DNA of 64,000 nucleotides from Amphiduros pacificus (lineage: Eukaryota > Annelida > Polychaeta > Phyllodocida > Hesionidae). Of this stretch, positions 14,007 through 24,538 are shown one piece after another; within the stretch, counting starts at the first letter, position 1, and each line of letters begins with the position of its first letter. Location of the stretch: positions 69,818,570-69,882,569 of the forward strand of contig OX439000.1 of assembly GCA_949316495.1 (NCBI GenBank), in the 5' to 3' direction. A program made the position numbers and the translations under genes. The notes beneath the pieces were generated by a model. The model did not search any database, had not been told where the DNA came from, and saw only the letters and a list, made by a program, of their open reading frames with translations.

Positions 14007-14049
14007 GACCTGAGCGACCTCTGTGGGGCGTCCACGGTCATCATGTCAG
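14007..14049 (+). CDS. Possible 43-base micro-exon
   Basis: A GC-rich island in AT-rich DNA lies between an acceptor-like GTTTGTCAAG and a donor-like TCAG|GTGAAC. One frame reads DLSDLCGASTVIMS. The composition contrast is the main support. No family is recognised and the acceptor tract is purine-interrupted, so this is a weak call. Confidence 0.25.
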
Positions 14050-14398
14050 GTGAACAGTGTCATTTGATAGCGCACGTGTGGCCCATTTCAGTGACATGGT
14101 TCTCTTTGCAGTTTAAGGCTTCAAATTACCAATTATCTCTGCATCAACTGATATTTCCAGGTGCCTTTTGTCGCTTGTACGTGATGGTGTAATGGCAGAT
14201 TTTCATATTGAAGTCTTCATATACATGTGTCTTAATTGCAACCTGTTATCAATTTCTTGGGAACGCTCCCCTTTTCTTCATATATACAATGTGAAACAAA
14301 ACGTCCCTTTTTCTTGGAAACCTCCTTGCAAAATATCTGAAAATTAGAAAATGAATGTTTTACGTCGATATTAACCGGATATAAATTCCGTATCTGAA

Positions 14399-14650
14399 TC
14401 AAATAGAATGGATGAATGAATATAAAAATTTTAAAAAATCATACAATTCTTTGGTGTAGGTGGAACTTATGTCAGAAACTGGTGTCCTACATATAAGGTC
14501 CAAAGTAACTCTTTCAGTGGACGTTAGATACTGACAGAGTTTGCATTGGTCTGTGGCCAGCCGGTATCCCCGGTGAACAGATGAGCAAACAAGAGTCTGG
14601 AGCGGCATGTCAGACCCCATCAGTCTCCCCACAGTCTCCTCCAGCCTTCT
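14399..14650 (-). CDS. Exon-like open frame on minus strand, unknown product
   Basis: After an acceptor-like TTTTGCTATGAG the minus strand stays open for 83 codons to a stop. It begins RRLEETVGRLMGSDMPLQ and contains several Cys residues, including CKLC. The first two thirds are GC-richer than the neighbourhood and codon-like, while the last 20 codons are AT-rich and could already be untranslated. I cannot assign a family. It could be the last exon of a minus-strand gene whose upstream exons lie to the right, or a remnant. Confidence 0.3.
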   Translation of the reverse strand, partial: RRLEETVGRLMGSDMPLQTLVCSSVHRGYRLATDQCKLCQYLTSTERVTLDLICRTPVSDISSTYTKELYDFLKFLYSFIHSI

Positions 14651-15426
14651 CTCATAGCAAAATGAACAAAATATATAATCAAAAAAGCAAAATGGCAAAC
14701 TTGTATTAGGTTTTTTGGGGGTTTGAGGTCTGTTTTGCAGTGATGGTTGAATAATATGCTCTAATTTATCCAGTCCCATTATGTTTTTAAATTTTATTTG
14801 ACCTCACTTGTTTGTTATTTTGTAAACTATACATTGATGACTTGTGTAGTTCTTGGCAAAGTGCTCTTGGATGACCTTGGCAATCTAACCATCCATAAGA
14901 GTGACTGGAGGAACTTGTTCATTTGAGTGGGTGTTGATACCCAGGCACCCACACAAAGTTGTAAGTTGTGCCCACACATCCAGACTTCCTACATAATAAT
15001 GCAAACAGTGACTAAATCCTCATTCACTTGCTTTCAGAGATTATGGTGTTTATTTGAACACAATATTTATTTTGACGCACTAAACAAGTTTGATCAATTT
15101 TGAATAATTACCAGTTTATTTCAATTATAATAATTGATGTTTAAAAAATCAGATTCCAGCTGTAAATTATTTGATTTCTGAATCGTCCTTTGGTGGTTTT
15201 ATATTATTTCCCTGAGTAACGATCTTACGCTGCTTTTGTAAGTTTGAAATTTATTATAAACAACAATTGAAATGAAGGTCAGAAAGTCATATCAAAACAG
15301 TTGTTGATATTTAAAGAAATCAGGCTCATGCAGGATTTGCAGTGCATTATCGGATAAAACCAAAACCATTCTTGTGAAGGTCTCGAAGAAAACGTGACTT
15401 AAAAGAGATCATGTCCCACCAAGTAT
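14651..15426. other. No gene seen
   Basis: AT-rich sequence between the exon-like frame and the inverted-repeat elements. I see no coding, RNA or repeat signal that I can support. Confidence 0.5.
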
Positions 15427-15900
15427 AGTGTTCTCCAATCAACTAGTATTCTCCAATCACCAATCGGCAAAGCCCAGATAGGTGATCTGGAGGGTTTTGT
15501 CGAACGTCCATGGTCTCTACCAACTCCAACCAAAGAAAAGTTTGGTGGAGTTGATTGAGCTCTAGTGAAGTAAAAAGTCACCAGCTGCAAAAACTGTGGT
15601 AAACCCGTTTAAACGTCAAAATTGAACCTGTTTCAACTGCCGTTATAACAGGTTTGATTCAATTTTTGCAGCTGGCGATTATCATCAAGTATTTATATTT
15701 TCCTTATTTAATGTTATCCAAAGAATAATCAAGCTTTTTATCAGATTTTAGACATAACCATACATAAAATATGAATTATCAATAAGACAGTTGGGTATTT
15801 AAAAAATCACATCTAAACGAGATTATACATGAAAAGCAAAAATCTCAGACCTCTCCAGATCACCTATCTGGGATTTGCTGATGGGTGATTGGAGAACACT
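15427..15900. mobile_element. TIR DNA element, copy 1 (non-autonomous)
   Basis: The left end (AGTGTTCTCCAATCA, then an internal repeat of that end, then GGCAAAGCCCAGATAGGTGA) is mirrored by the right end (TCACCTATCTGGGATTTGC then GGTGATTGGAGAACACT). This gives imperfect terminal inverted repeats of about 48 bp. The 474-bp interior has no transposase-like frame, so it is a MITE-type element. It contains a 95-bp foldback at 15581-15675. The superfamily is not resolved, because the target duplication is unclear where the two copies abut. Confidence 0.8.
15581..15675. repeat. Foldback segment with CCAGCTGCAAAAA ends
   Basis: CCAGCTGCAAAAA at the left is matched by TTTTTGCAGCTGG at the right, and the middle holds a second palindrome built on CCTGTTT/AAACAGG-like halves. 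Related copies sit in copy 2 of the TIR element and at 35917-36000, so this segment is a repeat in its own right. Confidence 0.75.
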
Positions 15901-16543
15901 ACCAATCACCCATCGGCAAAGCCTAGGCTGTACACGATTGGGTCCGGCAAGTTAGCCCGGGTTATCCCGTTTCTCCACGATTGAGCCGGCGGGTTCCGGT
16001 GGCGGAAGGCGGCGGTTGCCGACCTCCACCCTCTGAATACCCTCGGCGAATTCGGCGGGACAAAATGGAGGATCCGGCGATCTGCCGCTCTCGCCGCCGC
16101 CTAGACGGCGGGTGCCAATCGTGTACAGCCCTAGATATGTGATCTGGAGGAGTTTGTCGAACGTCCATGGTCGCTACCAATTACAACCAAAGAAAAGTTT
16201 GGTGGAGTTGATTGAGCTCTAGTGAAGTAAAAAGTCGCCAGCTGCAAAAACTCTGGTAAACCTGTTTAAACGTCAAAATTGAACCCGTTTCAACTGCTAT
16301 TAAAACGGGTTTGACTCAGCTTTTATTATTATCAAGTATTTATATTTTCTTTATTTAATGTTATCCAAAGAATAATCAAGCTTTTTTGTGAGATTTTAGA
16401 CATAATCATACATAAAATATGAATTATCACAAAAACAGTTGGGTATTAATCACATCTAAACGAAATTATGTAGGAAAAGCAAAAATCTCAGACCTCTCCA
16501 GATCACCTATCTGGGCTTTGTTGATTGGTGATTGGAGAACACT
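15901..16543. mobile_element. TIR DNA element, copy 2, carrying a nested insertion
   Basis: This is a second copy of the element at 15427-15900 in the same orientation. It starts within the left inverted repeat (ACCAATCACCCATCGGCAAA) and ends GGTGATTGGAGAACACT. Interior order and sequence match copy 1 (GTTTGTCGAACGTCCATGGT, then AAGAAAAGTTTGGTGGAGTT). It lacks the outermost bases of the left end and is split by a 205-bp GC-rich insertion. Without that insertion it is about 435 bp. Confidence 0.8.
15926..16130. mobile_element. Nested GC-rich MITE, 205 bp
   Basis: Perfect 16-bp terminal inverted repeats, GGCTGTACACGATTGG and its complement, bound a strongly GC-rich interior that stands out from the AT-rich surroundings. 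It interrupts the left inverted repeat of the second TIR element. CTA stands on both sides, and the shared bases can be extended to CCTAG depending on where the inverted repeat is cut. Removing the insert plus one duplication restores the uninterrupted sequence seen in copy 1. A 3-bp duplication would fit PIF/Harbinger-type elements, which is an inference. The open frame across it is not a gene. Confidence 0.85.
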
Positions 16544-18383
16544 ACACCACGTACAAATCACTTTTTTCACTTAAAGCAGTTTTTTATTGTAAAAGCGCCA
16601 TCTGGTAGTAGAAAAGCTGAGCATAGAAATGCTGAAAATATAAAAACATGACCGATATAGGCAGCAAAACATATATCCCCCACGCCCATCCCCCTCACAC
16701 GATCTCACAGTCACAAATTCCGAAATATCTAGCATCAAACAAAGTACAAACAGGTATGAGACTCACTCAGGAACCACCATAATCGAATATGTCAGAGTTC
16801 CAAACATATCAAGCAGATCCCACTGACACGGTAAATACAATGAGTGCCCTGAATTACAGGGAGGCTCCTTGCCATTGCTGCAATTCTGTGCACAATGGGT
16901 GAGCGATAATGTGAATGATGGCCACTTGTGGGTGCCTGGAGTGTTAGTACTGACCTAGAATGGCTTGCTGACATGGCTTGTCCATTTGGTGAGTACAGGA
17001 GAGGGTGACCTAATATATTGACAATGACCTATATCACTGGTGGGGATTACCAGTCCCAAATGGGAGAGAAAGGGCCTTGTTAGGTCACAAGGTCCACGTG
17101 AGCCACTCAATAATGTGTCATATTGATTCATTACAACCTACTTGAGGATGTATTTTGGACCGAATGCAATCCAGCATGTGTAGGTGTGCTCATTACAAAA
17201 TAGATAACTGGACGTAGCAAAAGTCTATATTTCAAAAGATTTTTTACTTTTTATTTCAAATTTTAAGATATGATGAGTCAAATTCACCATGTTTCCGATG
17301 TGAGTTATTCTCCTGAGCAGGCCCGCAGTTTATAGGGCTCTACCTCGCTGTGAAGAATATACATGTACATGTAGGTGTTTTATGAAATCAGATTTTCAAG
17401 CACTTTTCCCATACATAATATAAATGTTTATACCCTAAACATTGTGATCAAATGTCATTACCCATCAATTTACCCATACATAAATTCCTGTCTTATTTGA
17501 AAATATATTCGTGAAACAAAAATTCAATTCATCCATTGAACACTTTGTCAACACATTTTGCTGGACCATTAATCTAGTGCAAACATTTGCTCATTAACAA
17601 TTTGCTAACAATGGGGTACCTTGGGATAGGGGCATTGGAGTGATATTGTGGCTTACAGTGGTTTTTTTGGCCATTGTTTTTTGTCGATGGGTACAGGCCA
17701 AACACCATAACAGAGGACAACAGTGGTCATATGCTTGTACTCACATGACCACATCGTACTAGGCGCTAACGGCAAAACACAATGATCGTTGCAGGTGTAT
17801 TTTGTTTGATTTCAGGGCGACAGCTTGTTTGTACCACAATTTCAAGACCACATACTATTTAAACATACCCCAAATCTCTGTAAAACTGTCAGTGACCTCC
17901 GTAATTTGACGAAAGCTTGAAACGATAATTAACTCTGAGAGAACTGGGAAAAATACGAATTTGTTTATCCGTGGTCGATTGTGGTCAAATAATTATTGAG
18001 AAGGGTTGGACAGGTGAACTGGCATAAAGTAATTGGCAAGTAATTTATTCGATTAAGGAATTCTGCAAAATAACACAAAAACTATAAATCTCAATTCATT
18101 TATTTTAAAGATTAGAACTTTTTTTATAATTATACTCAGAACAACATTTTCATGTGACTGATATCATATATGTAAAGACAATGTTCAATTATAATTGAAA
18201 TATAAATGTTGTAATTTTTTTTCAGGAATGTTACATTGGATGAAAATTTGGCAGGAGCTGGATTTTCTTTCCTGTATGAATAGATTTAATACAATACATA
18301 ATATTGCCTCACTATCCAAAGAATGTGCTAATCGTTTAGTATAGTAATTTTTGCTTGTTCCTAGTAATATCAATATTAGAGAT
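16544..18383. other. No gene seen
   Basis: AT-rich, with a GC-richer patch at 16790-16960 that has a donor-like GG|GTGAGC on the plus strand. No recognisable product is encoded. Confidence 0.45.
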
Positions 18384-18453
18384 AAGGTGTGGCTCAGTGG
18401 TAAAATACCTTTCCCTCGAGCTGGCCACCAAGATTTGATTACCGATGATTGAG
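18384..18453 (+). repeat. tRNA-derived SINE head (probable)
   Basis: TGGCTCAGTGG fits the tRNA A box, and GATTTGATTAC about 40 bases later is a degenerate B box (three mismatches to GGTTCGANTCC). Spacing is tRNA-like but the stems do not form a clean cloverleaf. A pseudo-tRNA or the head of a tRNA-derived SINE is the best reading. Confidence 0.4.
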
Positions 18454-19067
18454 AAAGGTGAAAATTTATTTTTGAGATTTTTACCGCTGACAATTATTTC
18501 CATAATAATGTTCTATCTTTATCAACCGGAATTCCTATTTTTCTGCCTGTTTCTATAATAGGACCTTGACTTTTTGAGCAAAACATAGAACACGTCTTGT
18601 AAACAACTCATAGACCCTGAGGTATTCCCTCCAGTGCAACTGAGGTATTCCCTCAAAGGTACACACCGTCAAAATTACGGACCCATTTGCAGGTTTCTCC
18701 AGCACATGTCTCTGCGGCGCATGCGTGAACATACATCTGTCATCTCGCCTTCATGTCAAAAGAGCTGTGCCCTTTATCTGAACCATTTCTAAGATAATAA
18801 ACTTAACTAATTATTAACCATCTGCTTTTGTCAGAATTGACATCATATATCTACAAAAAAATGACACAAATTACTCGATAAAGTTCACCTGTTCATTTCA
18901 TGTACCTTTTCAATATAGGCATTCATTCAGTCACTACCTGTGATCGATCGGATGACCGACAAGCAAACAAACCTATCAGTACAAAGCAGAATCTGTTATT
19001 TATTCTTTCACCAATCAATGCACAACTTGATTTTTGTGAATAGCCATGAGCTGCAGTTGATCTTGAA
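18454..19067. other. No gene seen
   Basis: Unremarkable sequence up to the target duplication of the LTR element. A GC-richer spot at 18710-18735 holds GGCGCATGCGTG, a 10-of-12 match to an NRF1-type site, which is too weak to call a promoter. Confidence 0.4.
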
Positions 19068-19072
19068 CACAC

Positions 19073-19189
19073 TATAATATACAGACAAACTACTCAGAGG
19101 CCATGTTGGATGTTGATTGGGACTTTATTGATAGCTGCATTCTGATTGGTCGATAATCAGATCATGACAAGTCATGCATATACATTACA
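19073..19189 (-). repeat. 3' LTR, 117 bp
   Basis: It is identical over its full length to 24539-24655. On the minus strand it begins TGTAATG and ends CTGTATATTATA, so it lacks the usual CA end. It contains CCAAT and AATAAAG, which may serve as a promoter element and poly(A) signal. The length is near the lower limit for Ty3/Gypsy LTRs. Confidence 0.95.
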
Positions 19190-19200
19190 TCCTTTCTCCT
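19190..19200 (-). other. Polypurine tract
   Basis: On the minus strand AGGAGAAAGGA stands directly before the 3' LTR, the expected place for the plus-strand primer of reverse transcription. Confidence 0.8.
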
Positions 19201-20303
19201 AGATGTTTTTTCTTACACATATAATAAAGATCATGACTTAACATTTGCTGATGTTCTATAACATAATAATACAATTTCAATGATGTTATATTATCTTTTC
19301 ACCTCTTTTCTTTTGAGAGAAAAAATGAACTTTTATATTCTGTACTCCATTAGGTGACATTAGCTCACTTTGTACCATAATGACATTTTATGCACTTAGC
19401 CATAGTATTATGTGATGGCTTCATTGACCATAGTCCCACTAAAATCTAAAGTGTCTTTCAAAATTGACTTGTATACTGTCTCTCACTTTATCTGACTCGC
19501 ATCTGAATCAGTTTGTTTTACAGATCCATTGATATCTGAGATCTTATGACGAGCTGGTGGTTGTTATATTTTTTTGGTATTTTTATATTTTTTTTTTTAT
19601 AGACACATTGACAAAACAATGAACAACATTACAACTGTGGTACCTTTCTCACTCAAACTTTCATACTGACATGGCACATTAGACAAAAACACTGTTCTAT
19701 ATTCAAACATAGACCAAGAATGAGACATTTATGTTTCAAACATCATTTACAGTTACATTTAGCATAACAATTCTCTATATACAATGATAGACTTTTCAAG
19801 GGTTATTTATGACTATCATAAGCAATATACATGTACAAAAATATCTCTTGAGGTACAAAAATATAGACAGTGACTTAGGATATTACAATACACACAAGTA
19901 AGTTTTCTTGGCACAATCCAACATGCAAAAATACATATCATAATCATGATAATACTTCAACATACAATTCAACATCAGGATGGACATTAAATTTTAAACA
20001 CATTTTGATATAAGCACATTTCAACATAGCACATCCATCCACTGGAAGATATGGAATTAGTAATCTCACATGAATGGCACATAGCATAGCTTCTCTCCTG
20101 ATAAAATGCTCCTCATCACATAATCAATACACACATTGAACACAAATGGCTTCTCTCCTGAGTGCATTCGGAACAATATCAGTATCTGGGCAAGTTATTA
20201 TTCAAGTTTCACAATAAATGATGATTATGAAGATGGACTATTTACAATGACTGATTTGCATATTATCTCTTTTCAGTATCTTGGCACATATTACTTTGGT
20301 TAT

Positions 20304-23300
20304 TCACAAATCAAGCCTTTTTGTGGGCTTGCTCACTCGACCACTGCGTGTGGTCACAACTGGTGATTGTACATTTGTTGAAATACTGATATTTGGTTTC
20401 TGAGGTTGCTGCAACTGGACGCGTGCAGGCTTACTGATGCTCACACCTGAGCTCTCTGGAAACTGCAACTGACGAGCAGGCGTATCCATTCTGTGACGGC
20501 GACTGTCACATGACTTCTCTCCTGTGCGATTTACACTAGGTTGCTGCAGGCTATCTGCAGGCTTCAACGGGGTACGTACAGGTTTCTCTCCTGTGTGTGT
20601 TGGTGATTCTACCATAGGTTGCGCTACAGGCAACATTGCAGGCTGTGCTGCGGGTTTCTCTCCTGTGAGTAATCTCTGAGCAGATGTCATCTGTGTGGAG
20701 ATGGGCTGATCTCCGGCAACTAACTGCGGTTCGCGTGTGCGAAATATGTGTTGGCGATTACGTCTATACACTTTGTGTCCTGCGGAGGCTATGTTATAGC
20801 TCCGGGGAGTATCTGACCTCTTACACTTGACGATCCCAAGTCTCCAGGTACCTTTGGGACATCGGAATCTGACGATATCACCCTCTTTGAGGTCTGGCTT
20901 TGGCTTGCCAGCTTTCTGGTCATAATAAAACTTCTGCTTTCTTTGGCGCTTCACCAGACTGTTGTGTACTGATTCAGCCACTGCAGGCTTGAGTAGAGAT
21001 TCTTTCATTGGAAGCCGCGATCTGAGCCTCCTGCTCATGATGAGCTGAGCTGGTGATTTGCCAACTCCATCTAATTCAGTGTTTCTGTAATTGAGCAATG
21101 CCAAGTAAGGATCGCCACCTTCCTCAGTTTCCAACTTTTTGAACATATCCTTCACAGTTTGCACTGTCCTCTCTATTTGTCCATTGGACTGGGAATGTCC
21201 GGGTGAAATGGTAGTATGCTTAAATTCCCACTGGTCTGCGAAACGTGCGAATTCACTGCTAGCATACTGTGGTCCGTTATCACTCACTACTTCATCTGGA
21301 ATGCCATGTCTGGCGAACATAGACTTCAATGCGTTTATCATGGAACTACTTGACTGATCGTTCAGTCGACTCATCTCTGGATACTTTGAGAAGTAATCCA
21401 CACACAACATGTATTCCTGATTCTTATAGTGAATCAAGTCGGTGCCAACCTTGGCCCATGGACGATCTGGAATGTCATGAGATATCATAGGCTCACTGGG
21501 CTGACTTTTGCGGTTCTCCTGACATGTACCACAAGTTCCAACAATGTTCTCAATTTGTGCATTGATGCCTGGCCAAAATACTGCATCTCTGGCCCTGGCT
21601 TTGCATTTCACAACGCCCTGATGAGATTCATGAATGCGTGACAATACTTCTGATCTCAAACTGGCTGGAATGATGATCCTTTCTCCCTTGTAGAGAATGC
21701 AATCTCTGTAAGTGATCAGATCTCGGTACTGGAAGTATGGACGGACTTCATGTGGTACCAGACGGCTTTCATCTGGCCATCCAGACATCACTACATCAAT
21801 CAGGCACTGTAAAGTCTGATCACATGCTGTTGCTTCCTTGAACTTCATGTGTAGACTTGGAGCTATCTCCACCACATTGACATCAATGGTGGTATCAAAC
21901 AGATCATTAGGAGTTGTCTCTGGCAAGTAAGCTCTGGATAAAGTGTCTGCGAGAAACATTTCCTTGCCTGGTCGGTACACAAGGTGCAAGTCATATCTCA
22001 GTAATCTCATACGCATACCCTGTAACCTCTGAGAGAGCATGTGTAGTGGCTTCTGCATGATAGAGATCAAAGGCTTATGGTCAGTTTCCACAATCACAGA
22101 CTTCGAAAAAATATAATCGTGGAATTTCTTGCAGGCAAAACAAACAGCCAGCATCTCTTTCTCTATCACAGCATATCTGGATTGGGTCTCATCCAGCGCC
22201 TTGGATCCATACGCGATCGGGTGACCTTCCTGTACCAACACTGCACCCAGACCAGATTTGCTCGCATCAGTTTGCATCATCACTGGCTTGTGTACGTCAT
22301 AAAACTGTAAAACAGGTGCCTGTGTGACAAGTGCTTTCAACCTCTGGAAGGCATCTTCCTGCGCCTTGTCCCAGTGCCACTCAACCTTGGACTCGAGCAG
22401 CACACGCAGCGGCTTGGCTTCATGGGACAGATTTGGGATGAACTTGTGTAGGTATCCGACAAGTCCAACAAACCTGTGTACTTCTTCTGCTTTGGTTGGT
22501 CTCGGCATATCCAGTACAGCCCTAACTCTCTCCGGACTTGGTTTCAGTCCCTGTCTGGATATCACATGACCAACGTATGCGACTTCTGGCATCGCAATCT
22601 TTGTCTTTTTGCGATTCAACTTGAGACCACTCTCACGACACCTCTGTAACATCCTGCGTAAAGCAATATCATGATCAGCTGTGGTGACACCATGAACCAA
22701 CAGGTCGTCAACCACTAATTTCACACCATCCAAGTCACCAAATATATCTAACATTGTCTGGTTGAACAAATCACTACTCACATTAAGACCAAATGGCAGT
22801 CTGAGAAAACGATAACGACCCCAAGGTGTGTTGAATGTGGTGAGTAGCGAACTCTCATGATCAAGTTCCATCTGCCAAAATCCAGAGTCAGCATCAAGGA
22901 CTGAGAACAAAGAAGCTCCTGGTATACATGCTGATACCTCCTCTACAGTCTGCATTGGGTGATGTGGACGCTTCAAAGCCTTGTTCAATTTAGTCGGGTC
23001 CAGACACACCCTGACTTTTCCATTGGATTTCCTGACAACAGTCATACTACTGACCCATGGTGTGGGCTCACTTTGTTTAGTGATCACATTCAGACGCTCC
23101 ATGCGATCCAGTTCCGCTTTGACCGGTTCACGCAAAGCATATGGGATCCTTCGCGGAGGATCTACTGATGGTGGAACAGAGGGATCCACTTCTATGTGGC
23201 AATTAGAAGTGACACATCCAATTTCACAGTTGAAAACATCCTGGTATTCATCCAGAATTGTGTTTTGACTCCGGACATCATCCAGATGTTCAGACACTGA

Positions 23301-24509
23301 GAGTATACGCTTGATCAAGCCTAACTGTTGGCATGAGTCTCTTCCGAGGATCGGTTCAACATTCTCGACGACTTGAAATGTCAATTCATGGCCATTTACT
23401 TTCAGGGTTAACTGACCAATAGGCTTTATGTCATGTTTGGAAAATGACATAAGTTTCACACGGGAAGTTTTCAGCGACTGAGACAAACCCAACTGTTGCA
23501 CTACAGAATACGGGAGCACATCCGCCTCAGATCCGGTATCGAGCTTAAACTTCACACCTTGACCTTGGATGAACAAGGTTTCTGTCCATGGAGATTTGTG
23601 TGGACTGTCAATTGTGATTTCCCCGACAAACAACGTGTCATAATCATCTACCTCTTCCGGGTCATTTACTATTTCCACCTCATGCACACGTCTATGACCC
23701 CTTCCACGACCACCATAGCCATGACTCCTATGACTACCACGGTGACCACGGTTACCCTGGTGACGATATTTACTTGAAGTTGAGCGACACATGTGTTTGA
23801 AGTGACCAGTCTTGTTACATGCATGACAAGACTTTCCTGCAGCAGGACAGTGACCCTGTGCATGTCTGGTGCCGCAGTTTCCACATGACTCATGGAAACT
23901 AGCACTCTGCTGAGCTCTCGGGGGGTGAGATTTACTGGGTGGGGCTTTCACACGTGCTTTCACAGTGTCAACTTGTGATACCTGATTTAGCTGATCAGGC
24001 GTGATTTCAGCCAATCTACATAAGTCTGTGCATTTCTGCAGGGTGAGATCTGCAGTCTGTAACAACTTTTCCCTGAGTTTTGAATCATTAATTCCACATA
24101 CTATGCGGTCTTTTAGCAAAGAATCTTTCAAGTCACCATATGCACAATCTTTCACTTTACTTTGCAGCCTGGTCAGATAACAGTCAAATGATTCACCAGC
24201 CTTTTGGTTGCATGTGTTGAACTCATATCTAACAACTGTAATATTGACTGTCCCTTTGCAAAAATCCCTAAATTTCTTTGTGAGTCGTTTGATTTTGTCT
24301 TTGTCTTCCGGTGTAAAAGTCATATTGGAAAACACCTGCTGGGCTTCTGGCCCAGCCACATGTAGAAAAAGAGCACATTGTGCTGCCTGATCTTTGACAC
24401 TAAAACCACTTGCAATATTGTAGAAGTCAAAGGCCCTAATCCATTCATCAAAGTTCTGGGCCACCTTACCAACCATCTTAAGTGGTGGTGGTTGCTTGAG
24501 ACCACTCAT
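20304..24509 (-). CDS. Gag-Pol polyprotein of Ty3/Gypsy element
   Basis: The frame is 1,401 residues from the Met at 24509. The open frame extends upstream into the LTR, but that Met is the first ATG after the primer binding site that gives a Gag-like start. Domains: Gag to about 205; zinc-knuckle region 209-241, with a canonical CHACNKTGHFKHMC; a basic Gly/Arg/His-rich stretch to 275; aspartic protease with DTGS at 324; reverse transcriptase about 455-640, whose active site reads VVDD at 599-602; RNase H about 740-860; integrase with an HHCC finger (960-996) and D1023, D1077, E1113 in D,D(35)E spacing. The tail has three TGEK motifs at 1282, 1306 and 1329. Gag and Pol are in one frame, so no frameshift is needed between them. 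It would act in cytoplasmic particles and, through integrase, in the nucleus. Confidence 0.97.
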   Translation of the reverse strand: MSGLKQPPPLKMVGKVAQNFDEWIRAFDFYNIASGFSVKDQAAQCALFLHVAGPEAQQVFSNMTFTPEDKDKIKRLTKKFRDFCKGTVNITVVRYEFNTCNQKAGESFDCYLTRLQSKVKDCAYGDLKDSLLKDRIVCGINDSKLREKLLQTADLTLQKCTDLCRLAEITPDQLNQVSQVDTVKARVKAPPSKSHPPRAQQSASFHESCGNCGTRHAQGHCPAAGKSCHACNKTGHFKHMCRSTSSKYRHQGNRGHRGSHRSHGYGGRGRGHRRVHEVEIVNDPEEVDDYDTLFVGEITIDSPHKSPWTETLFIQGQGVKFKLDTGSEADVLPYSVVQQLGLSQSLKTSRVKLMSFSKHDIKPIGQLTLKVNGHELTFQVVENVEPILGRDSCQQLGLIKRILSVSEHLDDVRSQNTILDEYQDVFNCEIGCVTSNCHIEVDPSVPPSVDPPRRIPYALREPVKAELDRMERLNVITKQSEPTPWVSSMTVVRKSNGKVRVCLDPTKLNKALKRPHHPMQTVEEVSACIPGASLFSVLDADSGFWQMELDHESSLLTTFNTPWGRYRFLRLPFGLNVSSDLFNQTMLDIFGDLDGVKLVVDDLLVHGVTTADHDIALRRMLQRCRESGLKLNRKKTKIAMPEVAYVGHVISRQGLKPSPERVRAVLDMPRPTKAEEVHRFVGLVGYLHKFIPNLSHEAKPLRVLLESKVEWHWDKAQEDAFQRLKALVTQAPVLQFYDVHKPVMMQTDASKSGLGAVLVQEGHPIAYGSKALDETQSRYAVIEKEMLAVCFACKKFHDYIFSKSVIVETDHKPLISIMQKPLHMLSQRLQGMRMRLLRYDLHLVYRPGKEMFLADTLSRAYLPETTPNDLFDTTIDVNVVEIAPSLHMKFKEATACDQTLQCLIDVVMSGWPDESRLVPHEVRPYFQYRDLITYRDCILYKGERIIIPASLRSEVLSRIHESHQGVVKCKARARDAVFWPGINAQIENIVGTCGTCQENRKSQPSEPMISHDIPDRPWAKVGTDLIHYKNQEYMLCVDYFSKYPEMSRLNDQSSSSMINALKSMFARHGIPDEVVSDNGPQYASSEFARFADQWEFKHTTISPGHSQSNGQIERTVQTVKDMFKKLETEEGGDPYLALLNYRNTELDGVGKSPAQLIMSRRLRSRLPMKESLLKPAVAESVHNSLVKRQRKQKFYYDQKAGKPKPDLKEGDIVRFRCPKGTWRLGIVKCKRSDTPRSYNIASAGHKVYRRNRQHIFRTREPQLVAGDQPISTQMTSAQRLLTGEKPAAQPAMLPVAQPMVESPTHTGEKPVRTPLKPADSLQQPSVNRTGEKSCDSRRHRMDTPARQLQFPESSGVSISKPARVQLQQPQKPNISISTNVQSPVVTTRSGRVSKPTKRLDL

Positions 24510-24521
24510 TTTTGGCAAATA

Positions 24522-24538
24522 TCCCACTTCTGACACCA
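24522..24538 (-). other. Primer binding site
   Basis: TGGTGTCAGAAGTGGGA directly follows the 5' LTR on the minus strand. The leading TGG pairs with the CCA end of a tRNA, and the rest resembles sites used by other Ty3/Gypsy elements. The tRNA species is not assigned here. Confidence 0.85.

Noticed and set aside
15962-16180. Arg/Pro-rich minus-strand frame
   Set aside because: It lies across the GC-rich nested MITE and its host element; high GC lowers stop frequency.
18710-18735. NRF1-like site GGCGCATGCGTG as a promoter
   Set aside because: Only 10 of 12 positions fit, and no gene start is visible nearby.
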